From Curtobacterium flaccumfaciens pv. betae (GTDB taxonomy: Bacteria > Actinomycetota > Actinomycetes > Actinomycetales > Microbacteriaceae): 64,000 nt of DNA. The stretch's first letter is position 1. Each line of letters begins with the position of its first letter. A program made the translations under genes and the position numbers. The stretch spans positions 2,294,001 to 2,358,000 of the forward strand of contig NZ_JAPJDC010000001.1 of NCBI RefSeq assembly GCF_026241855.1, written 5' to 3'. The notes under the pieces are model-generated. The model searched no databases. It was not told where the DNA came from and saw only the letters and a program-made list of their open reading frames with translations. Positions 53,548-63,925 of the stretch are shown piece after piece.

Positions 53548-54474
53548 CTACGCGGTCTCGAGCGCGGCCTCGGCGTCGGCGAGGGCGGCACGCTCGGCGT
53601 CGGACAGTGACGCCCGTGCGCCCCGGACGCCGTCGTTGATCTCGACGATGCGGCGGCTGAGCCGGGTCGCGGGGTCGTCGGTCGGCGGGTAGGCGTTGTC
53701 CACCCCGATCCGTTCGTGCAGCGGCGCCAGGCGGCGCAGCGCATCGTCCACGCGGCGGGCCCGGCGCCGGCGGGAGATCCGGTGTCCGACGACGAGCAGC
53801 AGCATGCCGGACGCCACGCACAGCACGGCTCCCGGCGTGGTGACGTCGTAGGGCAGCGAGAGCGCGTGCGTGACGTCGAGGTCACCGGCGACGTGGGCGA
53901 CGTCCATCACGACGACCACGACCATGCGGACGACCCCGAGCACCCCACCGAGGACCAGGACCCACAGCCCCACCAGGTCGGTGGTCGTCCGGGCTTCGCG
54001 GAGCCGGAGCACGCAGATGAACCCCGTCGCGCCGAGAGCGACTCCGAGGTAGACGGTCTGCGCGATCGAGTAGACGGTGGCCGCCGGGTGGGAGCCGGCG
54101 TCGAGCATGAAGGTCGTCGTGGTCGCGGGCTTGTCGAGCACGGTGAACGCGACGACGACCACCACGACGACCACGACGAAGGACACCACGACCGCGTTCC
54201 GGAGCCAGGGCCGCGCAGCACCGACCGCCTTCGCCACGCCCCACAGCAGCGTGCTCGTGCCGGCCACCATGAGGCAGTCGCTGACGACGGTCACGACGTT
54301 GTACCCGCCGAGCAGCGGGTCGAGCCACCGGTACAGCGGGTCGACGTTCGTCACGATGGTGGCGGCGAAGAGCAGGAACGTGAACGCCAGCGTGCGGTCC
54401 TGCCCGCGTTGCAGGACCAGCAGCACGATCGTCCCGACGATGAGCAGCACCGCCTGGACGACGGCGATGATCAC
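53548..54474 (-). CDS. MAB_1171c-family putative membrane transporter/sensor (DUF6545-like)
   Basis: 308 aa from GTG (GTGA overlap with the protease gene). About seven membrane segments fill residues 1-225 (for example VIIAVVQAVLLIVGTIVLLVL and AVVVSFVVVVVVVVVAFTVL), followed by a cytoplasmic tail (about 235-308) with RRVDDALRRLAPLHERIG and RRIVEINDGVRGARASLSD. That tail looks like the DUF6545 domain of MAB_1171c proteins. The 7-segment plus cytoplasmic-domain layout is as compatible with a receptor as with a transporter. It is the third gene of a coupled regulator-protease-membrane trio. Confidence 0.78.
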   Translation of the reverse strand: MIIAVVQAVLLIVGTIVLLVLQRGQDRTLAFTFLLFAATIVTNVDPLYRWLDPLLGGYNVVTVVSDCLMVAGTSTLLWGVAKAVGAARPWLRNAVVVSFVVVVVVVVVAFTVLDKPATTTTFMLDAGSHPAATVYSIAQTVYLGVALGATGFICVLRLREARTTTDLVGLWVLVLGGVLGVVRMVVVVVMDVAHVAGDLDVTHALSLPYDVTTPGAVLCVASGMLLLVVGHRISRRRRARRVDDALRRLAPLHERIGVDNAYPPTDDPATRLSRRIVEINDGVRGARASLSDAERAALADAEAALETA

Positions 54475-54932
54475 CCGAAGACCCCTCGGAAGGCGCTCGG
54501 GCGGCCGCGGTGCTGGCGGATCACCGTGGCCAGGCGGTCGGCGAAGACCTCGGCCTCGTGCTCGTAGGTGTTCGAGAACATGCCCCGGGCCAGCGCACGC
54601 TCGACCTTGTACTCGGGCAGGTCGGGGACGACGTCGCGGATGTACGCGCTCTGCGGGGCGTGCTCCTGGTGCCGGTGCAGGACGTGCCCGAGCTCGTGGC
54701 CGATGACGAACGACCGGAACGTCGGCGAGGCCGTCGGCGAGATCATCACGAGGTGCGCGTGCTCGAGCGTGGCCACGAAGCCGCACACGGGCTCGGCGGC
54801 CAGGAACGACTCCTCGCGCACCACGATCGGCTTGCCGACGACGTCAGCGGCGGCGGCGACGGCCTGGTCGACGTCCGACCACCCCTCGGCGGCACCACGA
54901 GCCCAGAACGCCTCGACGAGGGCGTCGGTCAT
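54471..54932 (-). CDS. ImmA/IrrE-type metallopeptidase
   Basis: 153 aa, coupled to the gene before (ATGA) and after (GTGA). The zinc site is HELGH at 79-83 (SFVIGHELGHVLHRH), with downstream acidic residues in YEHEAEVFADRLATVI (about 123-138) giving the third ligand, as in this family. Relatives cut DNA-binding repressors: ImmA cleaves ImmR of ICEBs1, and IrrE/PprI cleaves DdrO in Deinococcus. The neighbouring XRE-type regulator is therefore the natural substrate candidate. No signal peptide, so it acts in the cytoplasm. Confidence 0.88.
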   Translation of the reverse strand: MTDALVEAFWARGAAEGWSDVDQAVAAAADVVGKPIVVREESFLAAEPVCGFVATLEHAHLVMISPTASPTFRSFVIGHELGHVLHRHQEHAPQSAYIRDVVPDLPEYKVERALARGMFSNTYEHEAEVFADRLATVIRQHRGRPSAFRGVFG

Positions 54933-55369
54933 GCGACACTCCCCCGCTGCGATTCCTCCTCGAGCACCTCGGCGATGCGCCGCAGCGCGTCGGGTGAGAG
55001 TTCACCGGGGAAGGTCCGGGCCGCGAAGCCGCTCACGCGGGCGGAGCGCAGGGACCGGACGAGGGCGAGCTGGGCACCGATCCGTTCCGGTACCTCGCTG
55101 TCCTCGAGCAGGAAGCGTTCGTCGACCTCGAAGTACCCGGCCAGCAGGCGCAGGAGCTCGGTGTCGCGGTTGCGGCGGCCGTCGCCGGAGAGCATGTACG
55201 TCCACTTCGCCCGGGACAGCGACCCACCGTGGGCCGCGACGTACTCCTCGATCGAGGAGAACGGCACCGGGGCGCCACGCTGGGACTCCTCGAAGTCGAG
55301 GAGCAGGTTGAGGCGGCGCGCGAGCTCGGCGGCGTCGAGCGCCCCGCCCTTCAGATCACCCGTGTCCAT
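54929..55369 (-). CDS. XRE-family, EspR-like transcriptional regulator
   Basis: 146 aa from ATG with GGAGGAG 7 nt upstream. An N-terminal helix (AELARRLNLLLDFE) leads to a helix-turn-helix (about 40-85: SIEEYVAAHGGSLSRAKWTYMLSGDGRRNRDTELLRLLAGYF) and a C-terminal helical dimer domain (PERIGAQLALVRSLRSARV, LSPDALRRIAEVLEEE). The arrangement is like mycobacterial EspR. It is the first gene of the trio and divergent from the IMPACT-family gene. Its own -10 may be TAGCAT (55426-55431 on the minus strand). Confidence 0.85.
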   Translation of the reverse strand: MDTGDLKGGALDAAELARRLNLLLDFEESQRGAPVPFSSIEEYVAAHGGSLSRAKWTYMLSGDGRRNRDTELLRLLAGYFEVDERFLLEDSEVPERIGAQLALVRSLRSARVSGFAARTFPGELSPDALRRIAEVLEEESQRGSVA

Positions 55370-55457
55370 GTCGGACTCCTCCCCAGCCGTGTCCGCGCGA
55401 GGTGTGGGTCCGGCGCGTGGACGCCATGCTAGCGCGGGCGCCCGCCACGCGCGCCGC

Positions 55458-55463
55458 TACCCT
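55458..55463 (+). promoter_or_regulatory. -10 box (TACCCT), leaderless
   Basis: TACCCT with 7 nt to the ATG of the IMPACT-family gene. Confidence 0.45.
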
Positions 55464-55470
55464 CGTGGGC

Positions 55471-56121
55471 ATGCCCCGCCGCTTCCCCGCCACCGTCGCG
55501 GCACCGGTCGAGCACGAGATCGTCATCACGAAGTCGCGCTTCATCACCACCGTCGCGCCGGTCTCCGGCGTCGAGGACGCCGACCGCGTGATCGCCGAGG
55601 TCCGCCGGCGGTACTGGGACGCCCGGCACAACTGCACGGCGATGGTCACCGGCGTGCTCGGGGACCAGGCCCGTTCCTCGGACGACGGGGAACCCTCCGG
55701 CACCGCGGGCGTCCCGATGCTCGAGGTCCTGCGACGCCGCGGCCTGACCGACGTCGTCGCGGTCGTCACGCGGTACTTCGGCGGGGTGAAGCTCGGTGCC
55801 GGCGGACTGGTCCGGGCCTACTCGACCTCGGTGTCCGAGGCGCTCGACACGGCGGTCCTCGTCCGCCGCGAGGCCCTGACGCAGGTGCGCTTCGACGTCG
55901 ACCACGCCGACGCCGGTCGGCTCGACAACGTGCTGCGCGACTGGGTCCGGCACCACCACGCGACGCTCGGTCCGACCGAGTACGGGCAGGCGGCGACCTT
56001 CAAGGTGTGGGTCCCCCACGAGTCGCTCGGCGCCCTGACGGCCGACCTCGCCGCCGCGTCGGCCGGTTCGCTCGAACCCGTCATCGGCGAGGAGCGGATC
56101 GTCGACGTCCCCGCCGACTGA
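55471..56121 (+). CDS. IMPACT/YigZ-family protein
   Basis: 216 aa. The UPF0029 N-terminal domain (about 10-120) has ITKSRFITTVAPVSGVEDA, DARHNCTAMVTG, DDGEPSGTAGVPML and VTRYFGGVKLGAGGLVRAYS, all hallmarks of the family. A C-terminal DUF1949-like domain (about 140-210) follows. Relatives are linked to translation control (mammalian IMPACT) and nucleic-acid binding; the bacterial role is not settled. The chosen ATG is supported by a TANNNT box 7 nt upstream; an earlier start would add 23 residues of low quality. Confidence 0.9.
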   Translation: MPRRFPATVAAPVEHEIVITKSRFITTVAPVSGVEDADRVIAEVRRRYWDARHNCTAMVTGVLGDQARSSDDGEPSGTAGVPMLEVLRRRGLTDVVAVVTRYFGGVKLGAGGLVRAYSTSVSEALDTAVLVRREALTQVRFDVDHADAGRLDNVLRDWVRHHHATLGPTEYGQAATFKVWVPHESLGALTADLAAASAGSLEPVIGEERIVDVPAD

Positions 56122-56226
56122 ATCCGCGGTTCCTGCACACCTCGGGCGTGTCTCCGCTTCGGCGTGGAAACCTGCCCGGAACGCACGAACGCCCCGACTC
56201 GATGAGCCGGGGCGTTCGTCCTGCGG

Positions 56227-56299
<73 letters not shown>

Positions 56300-56350
56300 A
56301 TGTTCCGGCTTCCGTGCCGCAACGGGAATCAACAATAGCATGGGTTTCGC

Positions 56351-56374
56351 GCGCCCACGACCACTCGTGGGCGC
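56351..56374. promoter_or_regulatory. Perfect inverted repeat upstream of bcp
   Basis: GCGCCCACGA-N4-TCGTGGGCGC, between the tRNA-Lys promoter region and the bcp ribosome binding site (20 nt before the ATG). It may be a 5'-UTR hairpin or an operator. Confidence 0.45.
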
Positions 56375-56394
56375 ACGACGCGAACAGGAGCACC

Positions 56395-56865
56395 ATGACC
56401 GACCGTCTCGTCCCCGGCGACACCGCCCCCGACTTCACGCTGCCCGACCAGGACGGTGTGGAGCACTCCCTCGCTGCCCTTCGTGGCAAGAAGGTCATCG
56501 TGTACTTCTACCCGGCGGCCTCCACCCCGGGCTGCACCACCGAGGCCTGCGACTTCCGCGACAACATGTCCTCGCTGCAGGCCGCCGGCTACGAGGTCCT
56601 CGGCGTCTCGAAGGACGAGCAGGCGAAGCTCAAGACGTTCCAGCACGAGCAGGCGCTGACCTTCCCGCTGCTGAGCGACCCCGACCTCGCCGTGCACAAG
56701 GCCTACGCGGCCTGGGGCGAGAAGAACAACTACGGCAAGATCGTCACCGGCACGATCCGGTCCACGATCGTGGTCGACGAGGACGGCACCGTGCAGCTGC
56801 CGCTCTACAACGTCAAGGCGACCGGTCACGTGGCGAGCCTGCGGAAGAAGCTCGGCCTGGTCTGA
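56395..56865 (+). CDS. bcp: Thioredoxin-dependent thiol peroxidase (Bcp/PrxQ)
   Basis: 156 aa with GGAG 5 nt before the ATG. It reduces hydrogen peroxide and organic peroxides using thioredoxin. Peroxidatic Cys47 and resolving Cys52 lie in PAASTPGCTTEACDFRD, the Bcp pattern with a 4-residue gap, and LPDQDGVEHSLAALRGKKVIVYFYP is the usual AhpC/TSA start. It is a single gene ended by a strong hairpin. Confidence 0.95.
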   Translation: MTDRLVPGDTAPDFTLPDQDGVEHSLAALRGKKVIVYFYPAASTPGCTTEACDFRDNMSSLQAAGYEVLGVSKDEQAKLKTFQHEQALTFPLLSDPDLAVHKAYAAWGEKNNYGKIVTGTIRSTIVVDEDGTVQLPLYNVKATGHVASLRKKLGLV

Positions 56866-56878
56866 GGACCGGCCACGC

Positions 56879-56925
56879 ACCGGAGGCCCGGTGCCGGTTC
56901 TCGGAACCGGCACCGGGCCTCCGGT
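56879..56925. terminator. 22-bp hairpin between bcp and a convergent gene
   Basis: Perfect arms 56879-56900 and 56904-56925 with TCG loop; related in its GGAGGCCCG core to the other family members. Confidence 0.8.
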
Positions 56926-56944
56926 GTGTGGCGGACCAGACCGT

Positions 56945-57376
56945 CTACTCGGCCGGACGCGCGAGCGCGGCCGTCACCGACCGGGACAGCACCAGCGTGA
57001 TGCCGAGCAGGGCCGGGACGAGCAGCAGCCAGCCGACCGCGGCGACCCGGAAGACGCCCTGGAACGCTCCGATCGCGATGGCGCCCTGCAGGACCTGCCA
57101 GACGATGATGCCGGAACGCACCCAGGCCCGGCCCTGCCACAGGCCGTTCAGCAGCGCACCGAGCCAGAGCGCGGCGATGGCGACGAGGACCGTGAGGGCG
57201 ATGCCGGAGGCGATGCTCGTGGCCGGGGCGACGAGCAGTTCGACCACCAGGACGACCGTCACCACCACCAGCGCGAGGAACTCGAGGCCGACCACGGCGA
57301 GCAACCCCAGCATCGCCGGCGACCGGCGCGCGACGGGTGCGGAGGGATCGGTGTCGTTCGGGGTGTCGTCGTGCAC
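56945..57376 (-). CDS. Four-segment membrane protein of unknown function
   Basis: 143 aa from GTG with GGAGG 6 nt upstream. A 17-residue acidic, polar N-tail (HDDTPNDTDPSAPVARR) is followed by four membrane segments (about 20-46, 52-75, 84-104, 110-133). No family recognised. It is convergent with bcp and divergent from whiB1. Confidence 0.75.
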   Translation of the reverse strand: MHDDTPNDTDPSAPVARRSPAMLGLLAVVGLEFLALVVVTVVLVVELLVAPATSIASGIALTVLVAIAALWLGALLNGLWQGRAWVRSGIIVWQVLQGAIAIGAFQGVFRVAAVGWLLLVPALLGITLVLSRSVTAALARPAE

Positions 57377-57637
57377 AGTGATCCTCCAGCATCGGAACCC
57401 TTGATTTGGCCCTACCAGTATGGAACGATATTGGAGGTCGTTTGGACGGCACGATGTGGTGTGCGTCTCCCGTGGTTCATCGCTCCTCCCCCGAGCGTCT
57501 CGCGGGCGTCAGACACGCTTCCTGCGGACTCCTCCCCACAGTTGTCCCCTCCATGCCGCATGCATGGTCAGCGTTCCGATCCCCCGAACCACGGCCCCGG
57601 CCTGCCGTTCGAGCATCGACATCAAGGAGCACCACAC
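57377..57637 (+). other. Long 5' region of whiB1
   Basis: 261 nt with no supported gene. An imperfect inverted repeat (CCAGTA...TATTGG) lies at about 57415-57434. whiB1 is known to have complex upstream regulation in mycobacteria, but I see no clear CRP-type site here. Confidence 0.45.
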
Positions 57638-57886
57638 ATGGACTGGCGTGACAAGGCTGCCTGCCTCACCGCAGACCCCGAGCTCTTCTTCCCCGTCGGG
57701 AACACCGGGCCCGCCGTCGACCAGATCGAGAAGGCCAAGTCGGTCTGTGCGCGTTGCACGGTCACCGAGATGTGCCTGCAGTACGCACTCGAGAACAACC
57801 AGGACTCGGGTGTCTGGGGTGGTCTCAGCGAGGACGAGCGTCGTGCCCTGAAGCGCCGCGCCGCCCGCGCTCGCCGCGCGTCCTGA
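57638..57886 (+). CDS. whiB1: WhiB-family iron-sulfur regulator, WhiB1 type
   Basis: 82 aa with AAGGAG 8 nt before the ATG. Cluster cysteines are Cys9, Cys37, Cys40 and Cys46 (CxxC in VCARC), followed by GVWGG and a basic SEDERRALKRRAARARR tail that contacts DNA or sigma factor. Sequence DWRDKAACLTADPELFFPVGN is close to mycobacterial WhiB1, a 4Fe-4S nitric-oxide-sensitive partner of the primary sigma factor and essential there. It is a single gene with a long upstream region. Confidence 0.93.
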   Translation: MDWRDKAACLTADPELFFPVGNTGPAVDQIEKAKSVCARCTVTEMCLQYALENNQDSGVWGGLSEDERRALKRRAARARRAS

Positions 57887-57904
57887 CCCCGGTCGTCTGA
57901 CACC

Positions 57905-57942
57905 ACGACGCCCGTCGTCCCCTCGGGGGCGGCGGGCGTCGT
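57905..57942. terminator. Hairpin between whiB1 and pdtaS
   Basis: Stem ACGACGCCCG / CGGGCGTCGT extended by further G-C and G-T pairs to a 2-nt centre. Serves whiB1 and possibly the convergent kinase gene. Confidence 0.75.
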
Positions 57943-57962
57943 CGTGCGTGCGGGCGGCTTCT

Positions 57963-58032
57963 GCAAGACACCGGTGTTCACGCATCGAACACCGGAATGC
58001 GGGTGTTCGACCGGCGAACACCGGTGTTTTGC
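57963..58032. repeat. Nested palindrome element built from ACACCGGTGT units
   Basis: Outer arms 57963-57979 and 58016-58032 (17 nt, one mismatch) each hold ACACCGGTGT, a palindrome itself. An inner hairpin at 57986-58009 reads CGAACACC...GGTGTTCG. It lies between the whiB1 terminator and the pdtaS stop at 58055. Confidence 0.75.
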
Positions 58033-58054
58033 GGACTCGAACCGCCGGGCGGCG

Positions 58055-59554
58055 TCAGGCGGGGGCGGTCAACCAGCGGAACGGGATGGTGATCGTCACC
58101 TCGGTGCCGCTGCCCGTCAGGGTGTGCCAGTCGATGGTGCCGCCGAGCTCGCCCTGGATGAGCGTTCGGACGATCTGCGTGCCGAGGCCCGAACCGACCT
58201 TGCCCTCGGGGAGCCCCACGCCGTTGTCGCGGACCTCGATCTCCAGGTGGTCGTCGAAGCGGCGGGCGACGATCTCGACCTCGCCGTCACGGCCGTCCAG
58301 CCCGTGCTCGACGGCGTTCGTCACGAGCTCGGTGAGGCCGAGGGCGAGCGGCGTCGCAGCCTCGGACGGCAGCACCCCGAACTCGCCGGTCTTCTTCGGG
58401 TGCACGGTGGTGTTGTGCGACGCGGCGACCTCGGTGACGAGCTTGAGCACCGAGTCGAACACCTCGTCGAAGTCCACCGTCTGGCTGAGGCCGCTCGACA
58501 GGGTGTCGTGCACGACGGCGATGGCGGCGACGCGCCGCATGGCGTTCTGCAGCGAGGTCCGCGCTTCGTCCGAGTGCGTGCGACGCGCCTGGATCCGGAG
58601 CAGGGACGCCACCGTCTGCAGGTTGTTCTTCACGCGGTGGTGGATCTCGCGGATCGTGGCGTCCTTGGTGATGAGCTCGCGCTCCTGGTGCCGCAGTTCG
58701 GACACGTCGCGGCAGAGCACGATGGCACCGATGCGCTCACCGTGGTCGCGGAGCGGGATCGAGCGGAGCGACACCGTGACGCCCTTCGACTCGATGTCCG
58801 CCCGCCACGGTGCGCGGCCGGTGACGACGAGCGGCAGGGACTCGTCGACGTCGAGCTGGGCACCGATGAGCTCGGTGGTGACCTCGGCGAGGGACTTCCG
58901 CTCGAGTTCCCCCTCGAAGCCCATGCGGTTGAACGCGCTCAGGCCGTTCGGGCTCGCGAACGTGACGATGCCGGCGGTGTCGAGGCGCAGCAGGCCGTCA
59001 CTGGCACGGGGCGCACCACGACGAGGGCCCGCCGGTGCACCGAGGTCGGGGAAGTCACCGGTGGCGATCATGCCGAACAGGTCGTTCGCGCTCGCGGTGA
59101 AGTTGAGCTCCTGGCGGCTCGGGGTCCGCATCTCGTCCTGGTTGGAGTGCCGGGTGACGACGGCGATCGGCCGCTCGGTGGTCTCGGCGCTCTTCGCGCT
59201 GAGGCGGCGGAGCACCGGGATCGCGCGGACGCGAGTCGGGGTGTCCTCGTACCAGTCCGGCTCGGCGGAGTCGACGACCCGTGACCCGGCGAAGCTCTCG
59301 GTCACCTGGCCGCGCCACTCCTCGCGGATCTCCTGCCCGACGATGTCCCGGTAGAACAGCGTCGCCGCGGAGCTCGGCCGGGCGTGTGCGACGGCCACGA
59401 ACGAGCCGTCCTCGGCGGTCGGCACCCAGAGCACCATGTCGGCGAACGACAGGTCGGCGAGGAGCTGCCAGTCCCCCACGAGCAGGTGGAGCCACTCCAC
59501 GTCTGCTTCCGAGGAACGGCCTTGCGCGAGGACGAGGTCACTGAGGGTCGACAC
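58055..59554 (-). CDS. pdtaS: PdtaS-type sensor histidine kinase (HisKA_2)
   Basis: 499 aa, soluble. An N-terminal GAF-like domain (about 8-150), a PAS domain (about 185-288) and a HisKA_2/HATPase core follow. The phospho-acceptor segment EIHHRVKNNLQTVASLLRIQ is at about 304-322, and ATP-binding motifs are NAVEHGLDG and DNGVGLPEGKVGSGLGTQIV. Relatives phosphorylate PdtaR, an ANTAR-domain antiterminator, in the cytoplasm; no pdtaR lies in this window. GTG start with TAGACT 6 nt upstream predicts a leaderless message. It is convergent with whiB1. Confidence 0.93.
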   Translation of the reverse strand: MSTLSDLVLAQGRSSEADVEWLHLLVGDWQLLADLSFADMVLWVPTAEDGSFVAVAHARPSSAATLFYRDIVGQEIREEWRGQVTESFAGSRVVDSAEPDWYEDTPTRVRAIPVLRRLSAKSAETTERPIAVVTRHSNQDEMRTPSRQELNFTASANDLFGMIATGDFPDLGAPAGPRRGAPRASDGLLRLDTAGIVTFASPNGLSAFNRMGFEGELERKSLAEVTTELIGAQLDVDESLPLVVTGRAPWRADIESKGVTVSLRSIPLRDHGERIGAIVLCRDVSELRHQERELITKDATIREIHHRVKNNLQTVASLLRIQARRTHSDEARTSLQNAMRRVAAIAVVHDTLSSGLSQTVDFDEVFDSVLKLVTEVAASHNTTVHPKKTGEFGVLPSEAATPLALGLTELVTNAVEHGLDGRDGEVEIVARRFDDHLEIEVRDNGVGLPEGKVGSGLGTQIVRTLIQGELGGTIDWHTLTGSGTEVTITIPFRWLTAPA

Positions 59555-59560
59555 CCAGCC

Positions 59561-59566
59561 AGTCTA
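59561..59566 (-). promoter_or_regulatory. -10 box (TAGACT) of pdtaS
   Basis: Same hexamer and same 6-nt spacing to the start codon as before ilvD. Confidence 0.55.
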
Positions 59567-59672
59567 GGTCCGACGCCTTGTGGAGAACGTCGCCCTCTCC
59601 ACAGCGTGGAACGGTTTGTATTTTGCATGTTGCACGCCCCATACGCTCGCTCCAACGACGGAAGGGGCAGGG

Positions 59673-60113
59673 GTGGCAGAGCAGGCACGCCGCATCGATC
59701 ACGAGACGACGACGACGCACCCACCGCCGTTGCGGATCGTCGAACCGCCGCCGGAGCCCGCCACGGCGACCGGTCCCCCGGACCCGGCGACGACGGCACG
59801 AGCGCTCGGGCTCTGCGTCGCCGAGGTGCTCACCGGCGCGCGGGAGGTCGACAGCATCGCCCGGTGGATCAGCGACGACGTGCAGCGGCACCTGCAGCAG
59901 CGGGCCGCGGTGGCAGCGCACGCCCGGGGCTCCGGTCGGCGGGCACGCGGGCGCCCGGTGCTCCGGGTCGGCAGCGTCCTGGTGTGCCGCCCCGCGGCGG
60001 GCGTCGCCGAGGCGACGGTGGTCGTGCACACGCGCAGTCACGCGCGAGCGGTCGCCATGCGGCTCGAAGAGCGACACGGACGGTGGCAGGCGACCGCGAT
60101 CGGGGTCCTGTAG
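59673..60113 (+). CDS. Rv3235-like (DUF6459) protein
   Basis: 146 aa from GTG with GAAGGGG upstream; a longer frame from 59580 is possible. The N-terminal 50 residues are Pro/Thr-rich and disordered. The C-terminal domain (about 60-146) has RALGLCVAEVLTGAREVDSIARWIS and the beta-strand end RVGSVLVCRPAAGVAEATVVV, RWQATAIGVL. This pattern matches Rv3235 and relatives, which sit near secA in many actinobacteria. Function unknown. It converges on secA with two large hairpins between. Confidence 0.78.
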   Translation: MAEQARRIDHETTTTHPPPLRIVEPPPEPATATGPPDPATTARALGLCVAEVLTGAREVDSIARWISDDVQRHLQQRAAVAAHARGSGRRARGRPVLRVGSVLVCRPAAGVAEATVVVHTRSHARAVAMRLEERHGRWQATAIGVL

Positions 60114-60123
60114 CCGGGTCGCG

Positions 60124-60171
60124 GACGGACTGGAGGCCCGTGGCGGCGCCGCCACGGGCCTCCCGTCCGTC
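60124..60171. terminator. 21-bp hairpin of the shared family
   Basis: Arms 60124-60144 and 60151-60171 with one mismatch. The core is GGACTGGAGGCCCGTGGC, close to the copy at 589-640. Confidence 0.8.
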
Positions 60172-60185
60172 GGCGGTCACGCTTG

Positions 60186-60236
60186 GTGAGCAGGAATGGT
60201 CGGGTCCCGACGTGGGACCCGACCATTCCTGCTCAC
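60186..60236. terminator. Perfect 23-bp hairpin beside secA
   Basis: Arms 60186-60208 and 60214-60236, 5-nt loop, 20 nt past the secA stop. A different sequence from the neighbouring hairpin, so the convergent pair has one each. Confidence 0.85.
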
Positions 60237-60256
60237 GATGCGCTCGCGCGCGGACG

Positions 60257-63037
<2,781 letters not shown>

Positions 63038-63148
63038 GTGAACTCCTTACGAGGTCGTCGCGCGCGACCTGCACGCCCGATCGACCAGTCATGCTAGCAA
63101 CCCGCGAACGCACGGCGCTGTGAGCGGCGCCGCTGCCCGCGGACACGG

Positions 63149-63180
63149 GTGTGCGCGGCCCGCGAACGGACCGCGCACAC
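63149..63180 (-). terminator. Hairpin after hpf
   Basis: GTGTGCGCGG / CCGCGCACAC arms with a 12-nt loop, 28 nt past the hpf stop. A smaller GGGACC/GGTCCC stem lies at 63186-63200. Confidence 0.65.
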
Positions 63181-63208
63181 GGTGCGGGACCGGTGGTCCC
63201 GAGTGGGA

Positions 63209-63925
63209 TCAGGCGATCGCGGCTGCGCGCTCCGCGTCGGCGTCCGCGTCGACCGCGGCCGGCGCCTGGCCGGCCGGCACCTCGTCGATGCCGATCACGC
63301 CGTAGTCCCAGCCCTTGCGTCGGTACACGACACTCGGACGGCGGGTCTCGGCGTCGAGGAACAGGTAGAAGTCGTGCCCGACGAGCTCCATGTAGTACAG
63401 GGCGTCGTCGACCGTCATCGGGGCGGCCTCGAAGACCTTGTGCCGGATGACGACCGGGCTGTAGACCTCGTTCTCGTCCTCGGCGGTCTCCTCGTCGACG
63501 ACCGGGACGGCACCGGTCGCGACGTCCTCGATGAGCTTGCCGTCGGCCGGGACGACACCCATGCCGTCGAAGCCGCTGCCGGCGGCCTCGGCGACCGAGG
63601 TGGGGCGGTGCCGGCCGTGGTGCACCTTGCGGCGGTCACGCGCCCGACGGAGGCGTTCCATGATCCGCGCGAAGGCGAGGTCGAAGGCGGCGTACTTGTC
63701 CGACGCCGCGGACTCGGCCCGTACGAGCGGCCCCGGTCCGATCAGCGTGAGCTCCACGCGGTCCTCGCCCTGGCTGCCGCTCGACTTCTCGTGGTGGCGG
63801 CTGATGCGCACCTCGAAGGCGAGGGCGCGGTCGGCGAGCACGTCGATCTTCTCGGACTTCTGTTCGACGTAGGTGCGGAAACGGTCGGTGACCCCGACGT
63901 TCCGGCCCGTGATCGTCACGTCCAT
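63209..63925 (-). CDS. hpf: Long-form ribosome hibernation promoting factor
   Basis: 238 aa with GGGAG about 8 nt before the ATG. The N-terminal S30AE domain (1-105: MDVTITGRNVGVTDRFRTYVEQK) binds the 30S subunit and blocks mRNA and tRNA sites. A variable acidic linker follows. The C-terminal domain (about 178-235: YSPVVIRHKVFEAAPMTVDDALYYMELVGHDFYLFLDAET) dimerises to join two ribosomes into 100S particles in stationary phase or stress. Both halves are complete. Confidence 0.95.
   Translation of the reverse strand: MDVTITGRNVGVTDRFRTYVEQKSEKIDVLADRALAFEVRISRHHEKSSGSQGEDRVELTLIGPGPLVRAESAASDKYAAFDLAFARIMERLRRARDRRKVHHGRHRPTSVAEAAGSGFDGMGVVPADGKLIEDVATGAVPVVDEETAEDENEVYSPVVIRHKVFEAAPMTVDDALYYMELVGHDFYLFLDAETRRPSVVYRRKGWDYGVIGIDEVPAGQAPAAVDADADAERAAAIA

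Noticed and set aside
54471..55369. Reading the ImmA/IrrE and XRE genes as a remnant of an integrative element
   Set aside because: No integrase, relaxase or attachment repeats nearby, codon use matches the host, and the third gene is a typical chromosomal actinobacterial family.
58030..58050. tRNA T-arm-like sequence (GGTTCGAGTCCGC on the minus strand)
   Set aside because: No acceptor, D or anticodon arm accompanies it and the stem has a mismatch; a remnant of integration cannot be shown.
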